A stretch of DNA of 64,000 nucleotides from Shinisaurus crocodilurus (Eukaryota; Chordata; Lepidosauria; Squamata; Shinisauridae): NCBI GenBank assembly GCA_021292165.1, contig CM037878.1, positions 235,381,546 to 235,445,545 on the forward strand, given 5' to 3'. The notes beneath the pieces were generated by a model. That model did not search any database, was not told the DNA's origin, and was given only the letters and a program-made list of their open reading frames with translations. This document shows, in pieces, positions 42,615-55,608 of this stretch (positions within the stretch are counted from its first letter, which is position 1; each line of letters opens with the position of its first letter). A program made the position numbers and the translations under genes.

Positions 42615-44024
42615 TTACTTTCTCTTAAAATAGCCAAACCTGTTTACAACCCCAAATCCTCATAAAACAGATATATATGTAGTTGGCTGTGGGCATACGT
42701 GAGTGGAAGCTCGCTAGCAGGGGAGGAAAGTGTAAAAGGGTAGAGAAATAGAGTAGTGAGCTAAAATGGCTTGAAGAATCGCAAAGCCATTCTGAGGGTA
42801 TGAAGCACCTTACTCTCTGAGAAGACAGGTTTAGGTTGGATAGCCTGAGGAATGGTAATTCCCAAGGATCCCATAAGCATTTGGATGTTAGTGTTAGTAT
42901 ATAATATAAAATAAAGTTTGTTGTGTCGTTTATGTTAAGTGAGTTGTTTATCTGAGATTTTCCCAAACAAAATAAAAAAACATAGCATCTATTTTTATGT
43001 AGCTATTCTTGCCTACAGCCTAAAAAAGCAGAGCCAGACCTAGGAGGGCGTAGCATAAGACAAAAAAGTCATATAGTATAAATAGACCAATAATAAATAG
43101 TAGCCAAGCTGTAACCATAAATATCATGCTTACATAATTCTAAGCATACACATTCTTACACATGCTTGCACTTGCTTTCTGCTGAGCTAAATATACCTTC
43201 AAAGTTTTGTACTTTGCACATAAGCTCTCTATATAAAATATAAAATAACCTATAATAATGCTTTATGATAAATTAATAAAACAGTTAAATTAAAACTGTT
43301 TTAGACTACAGTGTAATTCCTAAGTCCTAAACTAAATTTACTGCTAAAATGCTACTAAAAAAACTAAAACTATCTGCTATATAAAAAAACAAAACACCTC
43401 TGCTGCTATATATAAAAAGCCAAAGCCTCATTTAGCTAACTAGCACACAAACCATTTTTCCAATCCAACATCAACAGTTAGGAAGGAATTACATACCTTT
43501 CATACACAGAGACAGCATCAACATTTCAACAGTGGTGGAAGCCATGAACCAATGGGTTGGAATATTGACAATAGATCATTGCCCCTACCACATATTACCT
43601 CTATGTATGCCCACTAAGGTATACCACATTACATATTGCCTCTATGTATGACCACTGTTTTAAGGGAGGGGGGAAATCCCCAGTAAGGAAACAATAGTGG
43701 AAGTTAATTCTGTTTTTGCTTCTTAATACCTAACCAAGTCACTACATGTAGCCAAGGTGGCATTTGGCAAAACAAAAGCTGTCAATAAATGCCATAACTG
43801 AAACAATAAGGGCAGCTGAATTGACCAAAGCCTAGTTACTCATGACATCTTTTGAACACTGTCCAGAATTGGATGTTACATAAAAAAAAATAACAGCACT
43901 GCATTAAAAAAAAACCCCAAAAACTAGTTCAGTTCCTTTTGATAACCTCGAGGCTCTAGCATATGCTGACCATCCCAATCCTAACAGCCAATGCTACTCC
44001 ATTTTCTACCTTCTTCCAATGCAG
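42615..44024. other. AT-rich stretch without a supported gene
   Basis: A-rich sequence, with (TATA/TAAAA)-rich patches at 43200-43440. No gene or clear repeat. Confidence 0.5.
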
Positions 44025-44236
44025 TGTGGTGCAGTGGTTAGAGTGTTGGACTGGGACTTGGGAAATCCGGGTTCTAGTCCCCATTTGGCCATGAAGCTCA
44101 GTGGGTGACTTTGGACCAGTCACTGACACTCAACTTAACCAACCTCACAGGGTTGTTCTGAGGATAAAATGGAGAGGAAGAGGAGGATCTTGGGTTACTT
44201 GCAAGAGGAAAAATGGCATGATATAAATATGATGAT
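44025..44236 (+). mobile_element. MIR-like tRNA-derived SINE, diverged
   Basis: Head GTGGTTAGAGTGTTGGACTG with GGGTTCTAGTCCCC, then GTTGTTCTGAGGATAAAATGG. The 3' part is shortened and changed (GAGGATCTTGGGTTACTTGC), and the tail is poor. An older copy of the family. Confidence 0.85.
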
Positions 44237-45335
44237 GATTAAAAATTGGATTATTTTCTCTATTGGAACTAGATGATGAAAGTCACAATCTTCTGCTAAG
44301 CATTAATAACATTTACCCATTTAAAAAAAAACCCAAAAAAAACCCAAGGCCATCCAAATATTCATTTGTGGTTTGTCCAAATTTAAATGTGAGTTATTTG
44401 AGGCGGCAAACGTGCAGACATATGATGTGTATCATGACTATTATTCTTCCAAAGCCAAAGAAAGATTCCTAGAACACGGTGAACAATCAGTTGATAGTTG
44501 TTGCTATGTATTTGTATAAAAACTTATAATACCTCTAAAATAATATAATACCTATAATGCCTATAAAACCTATAATACCTTATCTCTTATTTTTTGAGAG
44601 AGAAAAATTACTTGAAGCAGATAAAAAATCAAATGGCATTTCTCTTTTAATCCCTGCTACATTTTATACTGTGACTGAGAACAGGACTGCAACTATGCAA
44701 AGCTCAATTTTTTCCAGAGGAAAGACCTGCTGAACTTAGCCAGGGATGTAGTTTCAAGTAATGCCATTGGTAGATGCTGACAGGTCTGGGGGTGCTTCCA
44801 GTCAGAGAGGTCCTATTGCTAACGATCAAAAGGCAGTGTGCAGCTATTCCATCTTTTCTTTCCTAAGAGATTTTTCCCCCCCATTAAGAAAAGAGATGGA
44901 AGAAGCAGTAAACACAGGAAAGCTACAAACTGGATCCGCCATACAATTCTGTGAATGAGGCAGTGTAATTGCACAATAAAAGCCTTGTCAAGAAGCATCC
45001 TGGGAGATCGCAGAATGCAGGTGGGGAGTGGGATGTGGATCCATTCCAGATGACAGGTGTGGATCAGCATTAAGGACCACAAGAGGCTGGAATTAAAGAA
45101 CAAAGAGAAGAGAGATGGGGCTACAGAGGAGTAGTAGGTGACTGCAGGGGAAGGAAGGGGAGGAAAACACTTTTTGAGCAAGGCATGGTCCACTCATGTA
45201 ACAATTAGGCCATCATCTTTTCATTTTATTTTTTCCAATAGTTTCTTTTGATTTGATTCTTGTTTTATATACCATCTTGAAAGGGTTTAATCTTCTATCT
45301 ATCTAACTATTTACCTATCTATCTACATATTGACA
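44237..45335. other. Stretch without a supported gene
   Basis: A-runs and tandem CTATAATACC-like units at 44524-44580 are visible, and ATCT units at 45296-45326. No gene. Confidence 0.5.
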
Positions 45336-45343
45336 GTATAGAT

Positions 45344-45569
45344 CAGGGGTAGGCAATGTTGTGCCCATGGGCACCAGTGTGCCCCTGGAAACTTTTCTTG
45401 GCACCTGCCAAGATGCCCTACTCCTCCTACTCCTGCCTCGTATTCAGTCTTGTGGGCAGATTACTTGTCATATGCCTTGCCTCCCATGGCAGCCATCTTG
45501 TGCCGGTGCCCAGGACAGTTTTTCAAATTGCCAAATGTGCCCATGGACTAACAAGGTTGCCTATCCCTG
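45344..45569. mobile_element. hAT-type MITE
   Basis: Ends CAGGGGTAGGCAA and TTGCCTATCCCTG form the inverted terminal repeat. The flanks are a perfect 8-bp duplication, GTATAGAT (45336-45343 and 45570-45577). Length 226 bp, no transposase. Eight-base duplications with CAGGG-type ends are the mark of hAT transposition. Confidence 0.92.
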
Positions 45570-45577
45570 GTATAGAT

Positions 45578-46825
45578 ATATAATGTTCTTTTTAAGGATC
45601 TTCTTTAAGAACAGTAATGGTCACTTTCTGATTTGTATTATTATTTTAAAAAAACCATTCTGGTTTAAAATGGTTGCAAATCTATGTTATGCCTAACTTG
45701 GAGATATGTAGTCACATGCAAAGTAATGGATTGGAATATTGTGCTGCCTAGCTAAATCACCCTTTTCAAACTGCAAAGTGAATGCTATTAGGATTGATAG
45801 TATTGTCACGTTAGTATTCACATTGAAGACCATCAAACACCAAGAAAGTATGCAGATTTTAAGATCCTACTCTTCTTGAATGCAGTGGGCATTAAAGTGT
45901 GTATAAAAAGGGCATTCGGTTGGAAGTAGATTTTTTTTTTACTAGAATAAAACATAAGTTGTTATTTTGTTGTTGTTGAATCCTACATCCTGGCAATTTT
46001 CATTCGATCTCTCAGTGACTTATTTACACCTCTTTTTAAATTTAGAACAAATTAACATCCTGTCTGAGTGTTACCCTCTCATCCCATTTTTGGGGAAGCA
46101 GCAAAGTTAGAATTTTACTTTTGATTGCATTCGTTCATGACTCATTTTTAAAGTGAGTGAAACACAGCCTTTAATTATCACTGCAATATGTTCCTAAGTA
46201 AATGCTACATCCTGTCTAAGCACCACATTATGTTCTTCCAGCCGTCATTACCATCCCTTTAGGTTCTGTTGTAAACTAGTCAGTCTCAAGTTGTCTTTTA
46301 AAAGTTTAGGCTATGTAGGTTAGTAGTGATGGGCTCTCCTAAGCCAGATTCAAAAACAGCTCAATATTTATGAACTCTCTTGGATGAGATTCAGGGGGGC
46401 AGAAAAAGTTCACTTGTTTTGGCCAATTTTCTTACAGCTCATAATGATTGTGCATGTGTGGTATAGGGCACATGTGTTTATTGCACTACATGGACCTGCA
46501 GTCTAATGTGTTGGCTGCCTCTCAGATAACTTTGGTATCACAGTACTACAGTAAGGTCTCTCCATTATGGGTGTATCGTAGGTGCTAAACTTGTCATTTC
46601 AACTCAATTCAGTGTCTAGATTGGACAGGTATAAAATGCCACATGATAGTGTTGCTTACCTCACTCGTGCATCATGATAGGCTGGGGGAGCAGCTTTCAA
46701 ACCAGCCCCTCACAGCTAGAGGGTCAGCAGAGTATTGAATGAAGGGTGTCAGGCTCATTCAGTGTGGTTTCAATGAGAAGAAAACAGAAAACATTGTGGC
46801 ATTTTTAAAGGTGAAGGGCCATTTC
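45578..46825. other. Stretch without a supported gene
   Basis: AT-rich, with short ORFs only. No repeat end recognised. Confidence 0.5.
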
Positions 46826-47234
46826 CTCAGACTTGCTCTTTAAGGGTGGGCATCATCCACCACCGCCTCCAGGAAGGACCAAGCCAGGCAAGTAGCCCAG
46901 CCTTGCTGCTTGCTGCTGCTGCTGCCACTGCCGGGCAGGGACCACCTGCACCACCGGTGGGACTGCTGGCTGCCCCTGCAGGACCGGGCCCAGCCAGGAT
47001 CCACCCCGCCCCACCTGCAACTGTGGGGCCATAAAGCTCAGCCCCCAGCGGGGGCGGGTCCACCGCCGCCGGGGGCGACACCAAAGGGGCGACACCAAAG
47101 GGGGCTGCCCCTTTGGGGGAGCCACTTTGGGGGTGGCATGAGGGTGAAGGCCTGCCCCCGTGCTGATGGGGATATAGGTGGGGCTGGGTTTTTTAAGAGG
47201 CCCTTCTTTTTGAAGGGCTTGGGGTTTTTAGGGG

Positions 47235-47990
47235 TTGATTTTAGGGGTGGGTCTCCCGCCTGATCGGCAGAAGCGAGGGGGCATGTGCCTCTCCCAGGGA
47301 GATGATGGAGGGAGTATTGGGGGGCAAAATATACCATTGTTGAGCGGCAGGCGCTGGCAGAGCGCTAGGGGCAGGCCACGCCAACTAAGGGGGACAAGGG
47401 ATCAATGCTTAATATCTATCCCTTGTTCCAGGCCTGCCCAGAGCCAAGGGATAACTGGGGGATGTGTGGCTCCTCTCCCCACCCTGCGTTTGCTGTTGTG
47501 CAATGCCAGGTCCGTTACCCAAAAAACATCTTTCATCCATGACTTGATCCTGGATGAGGGTGCGGACCTGGCATGTATTACGGAAACCTGGCTGAACGAG
47601 GCCGCTGCTCCAACTTTGGCAGCCTTGTGTCCGGCCGGTTTCTCGTATGCCAGCAGCCAAGGGTTGGGGGACGGGGAGGGGGAGTGGCTGTTATCTACCG
47701 GGAGTCCTTGGTCCTTACCAGACTCCCTCTCCGGGAGACCAAGTTTACTGAGTGCATGTACTGGAGGTTGGGTCCAAAGGGCAGTCTGGGGATTCTGCTC
47801 GTGTACCGTCCACCCTGCTGCACGACAGACTCCCTGGCTGAGGTGCTGGAGGTGGTCTCTGATGTGCGTGTGTTGTCCCCCAGGCTATTGGTGCTGGGGG
47901 ACTTCAACGTGCATTCGGGGGCTGCCCTCACGGGGGCACCTCGGGACTTCATGGAGACCATGGCTTCCTGGGAGCTGCACCCTGTATTAA
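47235..47990 (+). pseudogene. L2 endonuclease, N-terminal part
   Basis: The L2 portion of this frame begins near 47480 (LRLLLCNARSVTQKTSFIHD) and holds the first endonuclease motifs, N in CNARS and E in ACITETWLNE. It leaves the true frame at about 47665-47690, within G-runs. The domain then continues in the frame at 47573-48211. Residues before about 80 are 5' UTR read as protein. Confidence 0.85.
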
Positions 47991-48211
47991 CTGGACCTAC
48001 CCATGTAGCCGGTCATGCACTGGACTTGGTTTTTGTTTCTGGAGAGGGGGGAAATGATCTGGAAATCGGGGGTATATCCACCACTCCCTTGTCATGGTCA
48101 GATCACTATCTTGGGGGTTGGATTTCTCGATGCCACAACCCCTTTTCAGGGGTGAGGGACCTATTAGGATGGTCCGCCCCAGGCGTCTTATGGATCCGGA
48201 TGGATTCCTGA
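47573..48211 (+). pseudogene. L2 endonuclease, C-terminal part
   Basis: From about residue 37 this frame reads GVAVIYRESL, LLVYRPP, LLVLGDFNVHSG, GHALDLVFVSG and WSDHYL, which are the later APE-type endonuclease motifs with catalytic D, N and H present. The frame is lost in the G-run near 48113. With the preceding part it made the target-nicking domain of L2 ORF2. Confidence 0.88.
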
Positions 48212-49008
48212 ACGCGCTTGGGGAATTGGAGCACACAAACGGTAGCTCGGTTGAGACCCTGGTGGACGACTGGAATGCTGCAATCACCAGGGCATTAGAC
48301 CGAGTTGCCCCGAAGCGCCCTCTTCGCCTAAACAGAGCTCGCACGGCGCCATGGTTCACTCTGTCGCTGCGAGCTCTGAAACAAGAGGTGAGAAGGCTAG
48401 AGCGCCGATGGTATAATTCCCGCTCCGGAGACGATCGAACACGGGTTAGATCTTCAGCCTACCGGGTGGCGGTGAAGGCAGCAAAAAAGAATTTCTATGC
48501 TGCCTCCATTGCATCTGCGGAGTGCTGCCCCAGGAGGCTGTTCCAAGTGGTCCGGAGTCTGGTCGGTCCAGTCGCTCCGGACCCACTGAAACAGTTTAAA
48601 GCCTCCTGTGAGGCTTTAGCGAAGCACTTTGCAGATAAAATCAATCGGATTAGGAGTGGGATATCGTGCGTCGTGGACACAGGGAGTGAGCGGGAGGAGG
48701 CCAGTGGCAGACCGGTTTTGTGGGATCGGTTCCGGCTTCTTCCTTCTGATGAAGTGGACAAGGTGCTTTCATCTGTGAGGCCGACCACCTGCTTGCTTGA
48801 TCCTTGCCCGTCCTGGCTCATAATGAGCTGCAGGGAGAGACTGGGTGAGGGGATCAAGGCGGTGGTGAATGCCTCCCTCGAGGAGGCAGTGATGCCATCA
48901 GCCCTCAAGGAGGCAGTAATAAGACCGCTTCTAAAGAAGCCCTACTTGGATCCCCAGGATTTAAACAACTTTTGCCAGTCTCCAATTTACCATTTATGGG
49001 CAAGGTGA
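48094..49008 (+). pseudogene. L2 ORF2, linker and start of RT
   Basis: 304 codons. It carries the segment between endonuclease and RT: ALDRVAPKRPLRLNR, APWFTLSLRALKQEVRRLERRW and ALAKHFADKINRIR. It then enters RT (LDPCPSWLIMSC, ALKEAVIRPLLKKPYLDP). The frame is lost at about 48975, between LNNF and PVSNLPF. Confidence 0.88.
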
Positions 49009-49778
49009 TCGAGCGGGTGGTGGGTGCTCAGTTGAAGGCACACTTGGATGAAGCCGATTATTTAGATCCGTGCCAGTCGGGCTTCAGGTCCGGACATGGG
49101 ACGGAGACGGCCTTGGTCGCCTTGGTGGATGATATGAGGAGGGCTTTGGATAGGGGCGAATGCTCCTTTCTAGTCCTCCTCGATCTCTCAGCGGCTTTTG
49201 ATACTGTTGACCACGGTATCCTCCTGGACCGCCTGGAGGGGTTGGGCATAGGAGGCACTGTATTGCAGTGGTTCCAGTCCTTTCTCTCTGGAAGGTACCA
49301 GAGGGTAGTTCTCGGGGAGGAGGCTTCGGACCCTCGGCCGCTCACTTGTGGAGTGCCGCAGGGTTCCATCCTCTCCCCGATGTTATTCAACATCTACCTC
49401 AAGCTGCTGGGAGCTATCATCAGGAGGTTTGGGGTGCGGTGTCATCAGTATGCGGATGACACGCAGCTCTACCTCTGTTTGAAGTCCTCACCGAGGTTGG
49501 CTGTTGAGACCCTGTCCAAGTGCCTGGAGGCAGTGGGTGGCTGGATGGGAAGGAACATGCTGAAACTGAACCCCGACAAGACCGAGGTACTGCTGGTGGA
49601 CAAGGGGAGGTTAGGGGATGTTGACCTGGTGCTGAATGGGGTACATGAAGGACCAGGTCCCCAGCTTGGGGGTCATTCTAGACTCCCAGCTGTCCATGGA
49701 GGCTCAGGTGGTAGCTGTGAGCCGGGCGGCGCTGTATCAACTCCATCTGATACGGCAGCTGCGCCCCTACCTTCCTAA
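48972..49778 (+). pseudogene. L2 reverse transcriptase core
   Basis: 268 codons with RT motifs PVSNLPFMGKVIERVV (2-17), LLDLSAAFDTVDHGILLDRL (69-88), CGVPQGSILSPMLFN (126-140) and HQYADDTQLYL (158-168). All catalytic aspartates are kept, unlike the copy at 22.6-23.5 kb. The frame is lost near 49645, where about 8 bases present in the other copy are missing. Confidence 0.92.
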
Positions 49779-50295
49779 TCACCTGCTCCCATCAGTGGTT
49801 CATGCCTTGGTCTCCTCTTGCCTAGACTACTGTAATGCGCTCTACATGGGGTTACCCTTGAAGACAGTTTGGAAGCTACAGCTGGTACAGAACGTGGCGG
49901 CTCGCCTGATTAAAGGCAGCCGCCGGCGGGATCACATCACGCCAGTGCTGAAGGATTTGCACTGGCTACTAGTTGCTTGCCGAGCCGAATTCAAGGTGTT
50001 GTTTTTGACCTTTAAAACCCTATACGGCTCCGGTCCAGTCTATCTCAAGGAGTGTCTCCAGCAACACCAAGTGGGCCGCTCAGCAAGATCTGCCACGGAT
50101 GGCCTTCTCCTTGTCCCTTCAGCCAAAGCAGCTAGACTGGTGGGGACGAGGAAGAGGGCCTTTTCTGTGGCGGCCCCCGTACTGTGGAACTCTCTCCCGA
50201 GTGACCTCCGCCATGCCCCCTCTCTGCTGTGCTTCCGTCGCTCATTAAAAACCTGGTTGTTCAGGCGGGAACATTCAGGCGGGTTAAGATTTTAA
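49636..50295 (+). pseudogene. L2 ORF2 C-terminal region
   Basis: 219 codons, with the true L2 sequence from about residue 4: SLGVILDSQLSMEAQV, SCLDYCNALYMGLP, HITPVLKDLHWL and TRKRAFSVAAPVLWNSLPSDLRHAP, ending near the 3' UTR. These are hallmarks of the L2 C-terminus. It follows the RT core across a small deletion at about 49645. Confidence 0.9.
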
Positions 50296-50377
50296 AATTT
50301 TTATATTGTTTTAAATGTATTTTATTGCTTTTATTCTGTGTACATCACCCAGGGTGGCCGGTGGCCGGCCAGATGGG

Positions 50378-50380
<3 letters not shown>

Positions 50381-50422
<42 letters not shown>
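50381..50422. repeat. (TA)n tail of L2
   Basis: About 21 TA units directly after GCCAGATGGGCGA, in the place where the other copy has an AAATA-rich tail. Probably an expanded 3' tail. Confidence 0.9.
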
Positions 50423-50425
<3 letters not shown>

Positions 50426-51062
50426 CCACTAGACTAGAAGGGATGGGGACAGGACTGCTTGAGGTCTGCCCAGCTCACCTAAATACAGGCATGAGGCCCA
50501 GGGGATGGTGATGGAAGCAGGCCTTCTTCAGCACATCGGTGTGAGGGGTATGAGGATCCATAGGTAGAAGAATACTATCCATAGGCCACGAGCTAGGGAT
50601 CTCACCCAGAAAAGGCTGAGGAGAAGGATGAAAGCTCTCTAGCCCAATAAGGAACCTTCACATGTGGGAGGTAGGTTTTTTTTAATTATTATATTCAACA
50701 ATAATAATTGTGGATCCCCAGAGAATGTCCACAAATTCTTTGCTCATTTAAAACCCAACATTCCTGAGTTGACTCTCATAATTTTGGAGTGTGTGGTACA
50801 AAACTATGTTTGCATCATTCAGGTTACATAACGGAGTGTGCCCAATAAGAAAATAAGGGCCGCATTGCACGCCTTAATCCTCTCTCAGCTCATGAATGAG
50901 GCTAGAGTAATAGTCACCAGCTGAGCAACACAATATTTTATTTAAGCTTGGAGAGAACCTTTCTGACTAATTTTGGTCACTTCACACATGTCCCCCCCCC
51001 CTTATTCAAAGTTAATCTCTGTAATGCAAAATAGTGTTTATAGAAAGTATGTATAAAAACTA
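50423..51062. other. No feature recognised
   Basis: A mixed stretch with a C-run at 50992-51001; no gene or element. Confidence 0.5.
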
Positions 51063-51232
51063 GGTACATAAGAAGCTTCCTTATACTGAGTCAGACCATT
51101 TCTGTTGATGCTGACTGGCAGCGGCTCTCCAGGTATTCAGACTGGATTCTTTCCTAGACCTACATGGAAAACTGGGGATTGAACCTGGGACCTTCTGCAT
51201 GCAAAGTGTGTGCTCTACCATTTAGCCATGGT
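51063..51232 (-). mobile_element. tRNA-headed SINE, second family
   Basis: On the minus strand: head CCATGGCTAAATGGTAGAGC (A box) and GGTTCAATCCCC (B box), ending with TATAAGGAAGCTTCTTATG. The same family as 3962 and 19188. Confidence 0.8.
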
Positions 51233-52259
51233 CTCACCAGATTGACACAAGTGATTTTCATGCTGTGAACATGACAGTTACACCTCACATATTGCAGTGA
51301 AATTGTATTTTCCTGTATGGTGGTGGTGATGGTGGTGAATTGTGTCACTTGTCATGATTATGTTATAAACACCACCCGATACATGCTCATGATACCCATA
51401 GATCTTCCATTGCACAATACTCACAATCACCATGGAAATGCTTGCTGCAGACAAAACTCAGAGTAGTTGTTTGAATGTTAGGTAAATGCAAGTGTCTGCT
51501 TAATGGATGTACTAGTTGACTTCATACCCCCTAACAAGTCCTCATCCAACACAATTTTTATCATCTGGAAAGGGGTATGCTTTTGCATCTCTTTTATTTG
51601 AATATAACCAGCTAGGTTGCCAGCAAGATGCTGGTAGAATGATAACTGCTTGGCAAGCTAATGACCTGAAAGTGAATTTAATTCAGTTCAATACTGTGAT
51701 GTATGTATGGTTGTCTTTTTAGACAGTCAACCCATCTGAATTAAGTGTTAGCTTTGAAATCTGTTGACAATTAAAATGTCAACATCATTAATTATTTCAA
51801 TACTGGTAAAAGGACACACGGAAGCAGAAGGATGGTGGAGTTTACTGAAGAGAAGGAAAAATGTGATAATTTTGTCATAAATATTTATACAATGTTGTTA
51901 GTGGCAGTGTGCTGTGCAATCTCAAGTGAGACGCCGTGTTCTTATACAAGTTTGGACCACTCATTTTTCCTATTTACTAAGCTTCAGTAGGTCAGAATAA
52001 CTCTCTTTGTGTCCCATTTGCTCCTAGTGTTTTAAACCTGTCTGAGGAATAAGTCTGTCAGGAATGCGGAACCTCTCAGCACTACTGCCCACACTTGAAC
52101 TCTCCTCCTTTCACTGCATGATTACGAGAGCCACTCCATTACAGAAGTATCTTCTGTGGTTTTATGCTTGAAGTGTTCAGTTAAAAGGAAGGGGGGGGGA
52201 AATGCGGAAAGGAAACAGTATTGGCAGCTCTTCTAGGCAATATTATTTCTAGAACAATC
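51233..52259. other. AT-rich stretch without a supported gene
   Basis: Nothing recognised. Confidence 0.5.
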
Positions 52260-52267
52260 ACCAGACT

Positions 52268-52474
52268 CAGTGGAGGCTGGCGTGTGGCTCCAGTGTCGGC
52301 GGGGCTGTATATCCGCTCCAGATTTTATTCCGAACTTTTAAGGAGCTATCCATAGTGACAACAAACCTATTTAGGGCATAGGGTTCAGCACCATGGATAG
52401 CTCCTTTAAAGTTCAGACTAAAATCCAGCGCGGATACGCAGCCCCGCCGACACTGGGGCCACCAGCCTCCACTG
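52268..52474. mobile_element. hAT-like hairpin MITE
   Basis: It begins CAGTGGAGGCTGG and ends CCAGCCTCCACTG. The inverted repeat extends inward through GTGTCGGCGGGGCTG and GATAGCTCC, so most of the 207 bp folds back. The flanks are ACCAGACT (52260-52267) and ACTGGACT (52475-52482), 6 of 8 bases alike, consistent with a decayed 8-bp hAT duplication. Confidence 0.75.
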
Positions 52475-52482
52475 ACTGGACT

Positions 52483-55400
52483 TCTTTCCTAGGGAGGATT
52501 GAATCCAGGCCAATGATTTGTACAATGTGACCCATGTGCAAACCTAAAAACAACTATTTGCTACCTAGTAACACTATGCTTCCTCTTTTTGTGTACTTTG
52601 CATGGCCATTAGAACTGCACTGGATAAGCAAGGCTTTTTTTAAAAAATCACATAGATAACTGAAGTAAAGATAGTAGGCTGCAAAGCTAGAAGAGCCAGG
52701 ACCTAAAGAAGAACTCTGACTGGACGCAGTAAAGTGCTTTTGTGTACCCACTGAGGTGCTACGTGCCCACTATTTGCCACCAGAAGTGTGATTTATTCCA
52801 AACAGTTCCTTTGGGAGTAAACAGCAACTGCAGGATTATTTTCAGTGGGAGAATAGCATGGGGAAAGGCTTAACCCTCATTCCCTGCAATTCCAATCTGG
52901 ACCGGGTGCCCTATGGCTACTTTTTGTTTAAAAGGAGGTACAGCCATTCCTAAATACACTATTTTAAATATGCCACTGTTCAAAGTGGAGTGCAATGGGG
53001 TTGGATGAAATCCCACATCTCTTTGGGTAGACATAATTAAGAGGTTGGCCAACGTTTGGGAGAACTTCGTTTCCCTGGAAAACTACTGAGGTTTTTCTTT
53101 TTTCTCATCCCTTCAGAAAAAGAAGGCCACCTTGCAGAATTTTCACAGAGTATTTCCCCATTCTTTGCTCTCCCATTTGCTCTATTACAAAACATGGAGG
53201 AGCTTCTTCCACATCCTTAGCAGCGTTGTTGAAGGAGAAAAGTGAGTACAACCCCCTACTGGACAAACTGAGAATGGAAAGGGAGGGGGAAAGGAAGTCC
53301 CCTTCCCCTCACAAGGCTAGCATAGATACTGTGGTAGGGGAAAAGACACTGCACCTAGATGCTGCTGCATGTGACCAGCATTGCCCTGTGCACAGCAAAG
53401 AACCACTATTAGGGGCAACAGCACTATGAACTTTCAACCATTCATCAGCACATTCTTCTATTCATACTTTTGCTTAACATTTGTTGACTAGGAACTGCTA
53501 CAATTTTTGGGATGTATGAGAAATTTGTTTCAATTCATTTTTTAAAAATCAGGATTTACCCAGTTCTCACCTTCTGGACTGAACACGGACTCTGACGCAA
53601 TCTGCAGTCGAAGTCCATACATTTCCACAAGCTTGCAATGTGATTCATAGTTGTTGTTTTTTGAAAAATGTACACAACTATGCTTTAATGAATGTGTACA
53701 TTTCAAAGATGTGCACAATTGATGCCCATGTTTGGGAAAACACACACAAAAATATGCATGGATTTTCATGTGAAAAGAAAAAACAAAGCTCACAATCTGA
53801 TACGGACTCGAGAGCGAGAACAACAAGATTTGACATGGAATTCGGAGAACTTTGGCTAGCTCAAGCTTTGCTGATTCACACATCCTTATGATTGCAAGCA
53901 AGGTGGAATCCCCATATATTAGTGTGTGGAAATACAAAGAGCTCATACTTTCTATGGAGGTCTCATACATGGATTCTCATACATGTACACAAATTCTCAC
54001 ACATTTGGTAACACACTACCACAGTAACGCCGCAATTGTACATTGCCTTCAAATGTTCACATTTGACCCTCTTTGTTTCTGTGCCATATACCACATGTGC
54101 ATGTGTAAATTAGGTTATATCACATACATTGTAGCCACTCTGAGCACCTCTTTTGGCAGAAAGGCGGGATAGAAACTGAATAAATAAACAATCATCAATA
54201 GTCCTGTTTGCAGCAGAAATATTAAAAAGTCTCGTGTACGCATGAAGACATTCTTCTATTCCTAATTGTCTATATATTTAAGAAATACAAATTTAAGATT
54301 TGCTTCACAGAAAATATATTTTATATTTAAAGTGGTGAATCATACATTTATTTATATTACACAACAGTTCCTTGGCTTAACTTCAGGCACAATGCCAGCG
54401 AAACATCCACTTGGTAAATATTAAACATTAAAAGTGTACATTATAACTCTTGATTCAGTTTCAAAATGAATCCCAGCAGCAGAAAATAGTGAGGTATGTG
54501 ATTAGTAGGGAGGGCTAGTAGGGAGGCAAACTCTATGAAATAAGCACTTTGAGCCGGACTGAAAATGATAGCTTGTGAATGCAAATGGCACACAGGGAAT
54601 GAGTAGCAGTGAATTGAGAAGCATCTATGTTGTACGGAGGAAACAATGACATTAAATAAATATCATTCAAGGCATGATAAAACTAAAAAAAAGTTGTGAG
54701 AAAGCTGTGGCCTGTAATATTCAATGGCCATTAAAAAGGCTATTATGTTAGACTAGGGTTGGTGAATCAGTTTAAATATGGAATCTAAATACTATGAATC
54801 TAAATGATAAATACTATTTAAATATGAATCTAAATATTTTTAAGCCCCCACTGTGTGGGGACTTAAAAATAATAGCAGCACATTGATGCAGAAATCAGAC
54901 AAATGGACTTATGCATGAAACAGGTGCAAATGTGACATAGAGCATAATTAAATATGCATTTTAAACATATTTTCTCTCAAAATACACATTTCTAAGCATT
55001 TTTTCCTTTGAAATATTATTTCAAATAAATTTAAAATGCATTTTATCTCAAAATATGCATTTCCAAATGTATTTTTGTAGGGTTTTTTTTAGCCAATAAC
55101 CATGTTGGAACATTCAGTAAGTGTGGATGACTAAGTCACAATCCACACATTATTCCTGGAAGTGCGTATTAGGTGAGTTTGTACTGAGATTTGCAACGAT
55201 CAAATTCCTCAAGCATCTCTACTGTGAAGGGAGGAAGGGGATTGCCCTAGCTCCCAGCAGTGTAAGCAAGGACAAAAGGCTGAACACCAACCCAGCAAGG
55301 TAGGCTGCCACCACCCTTACGTCAACTCAGCCTGAGCCAGGGGACTCTCAGACCTTACAGGACAGTCCTAAGGCTTATGAAATCGGGGTGGTGGTGTATT

Positions 55401-55608
55401 TCCAAGGCTTAGGTCTGAACCTAAAACAGTAGCATTAACCAAGAGGAAGACTCTGGATTTAGTACTGAGGCAATTTAGAATGAAGCACACTGACAACCAG
55501 CTATAAGAGGTAGTAAGTTTAATAGGGAAGGGGAATAAAAGACACACAAAAGTAGAGTACGTATGCATATGCAAACAATACTTCAAGGAAACAATATCAA
55601 AACAGGCC
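52483..55608. other. AT-rich stretch without a supported gene
   Basis: An ORF of 142 codons (minus, 53542-53970) and one of 106 codons (plus, 53852-54172) overlap and show no domain. At 53640-54010 the words TGTACA, CACACA and TGTGCA recur. No exon or intact element is recognised. Confidence 0.45.

Larger units (their letters stand above)
46826..50422 (+). mobile_element. Near full-length L2 LINE
   Basis: A plus-strand L2 retrotransposon. It has a GC-rich 5' region (46826-47480), a single ORF2 (endonuclease, RT, C-terminal region; 47480-50295) and a 3' end with CACCCAGGGTGGCCGG and GCCAGATGGGCGA followed by a (TA)n tail. No ORF1 is seen. The ORF is broken at about 47680, 48113, 48975 and 49645. 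The exact 5' start is uncertain. The 3' end matches the minus-strand copy at 22273. Confidence 0.9.
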
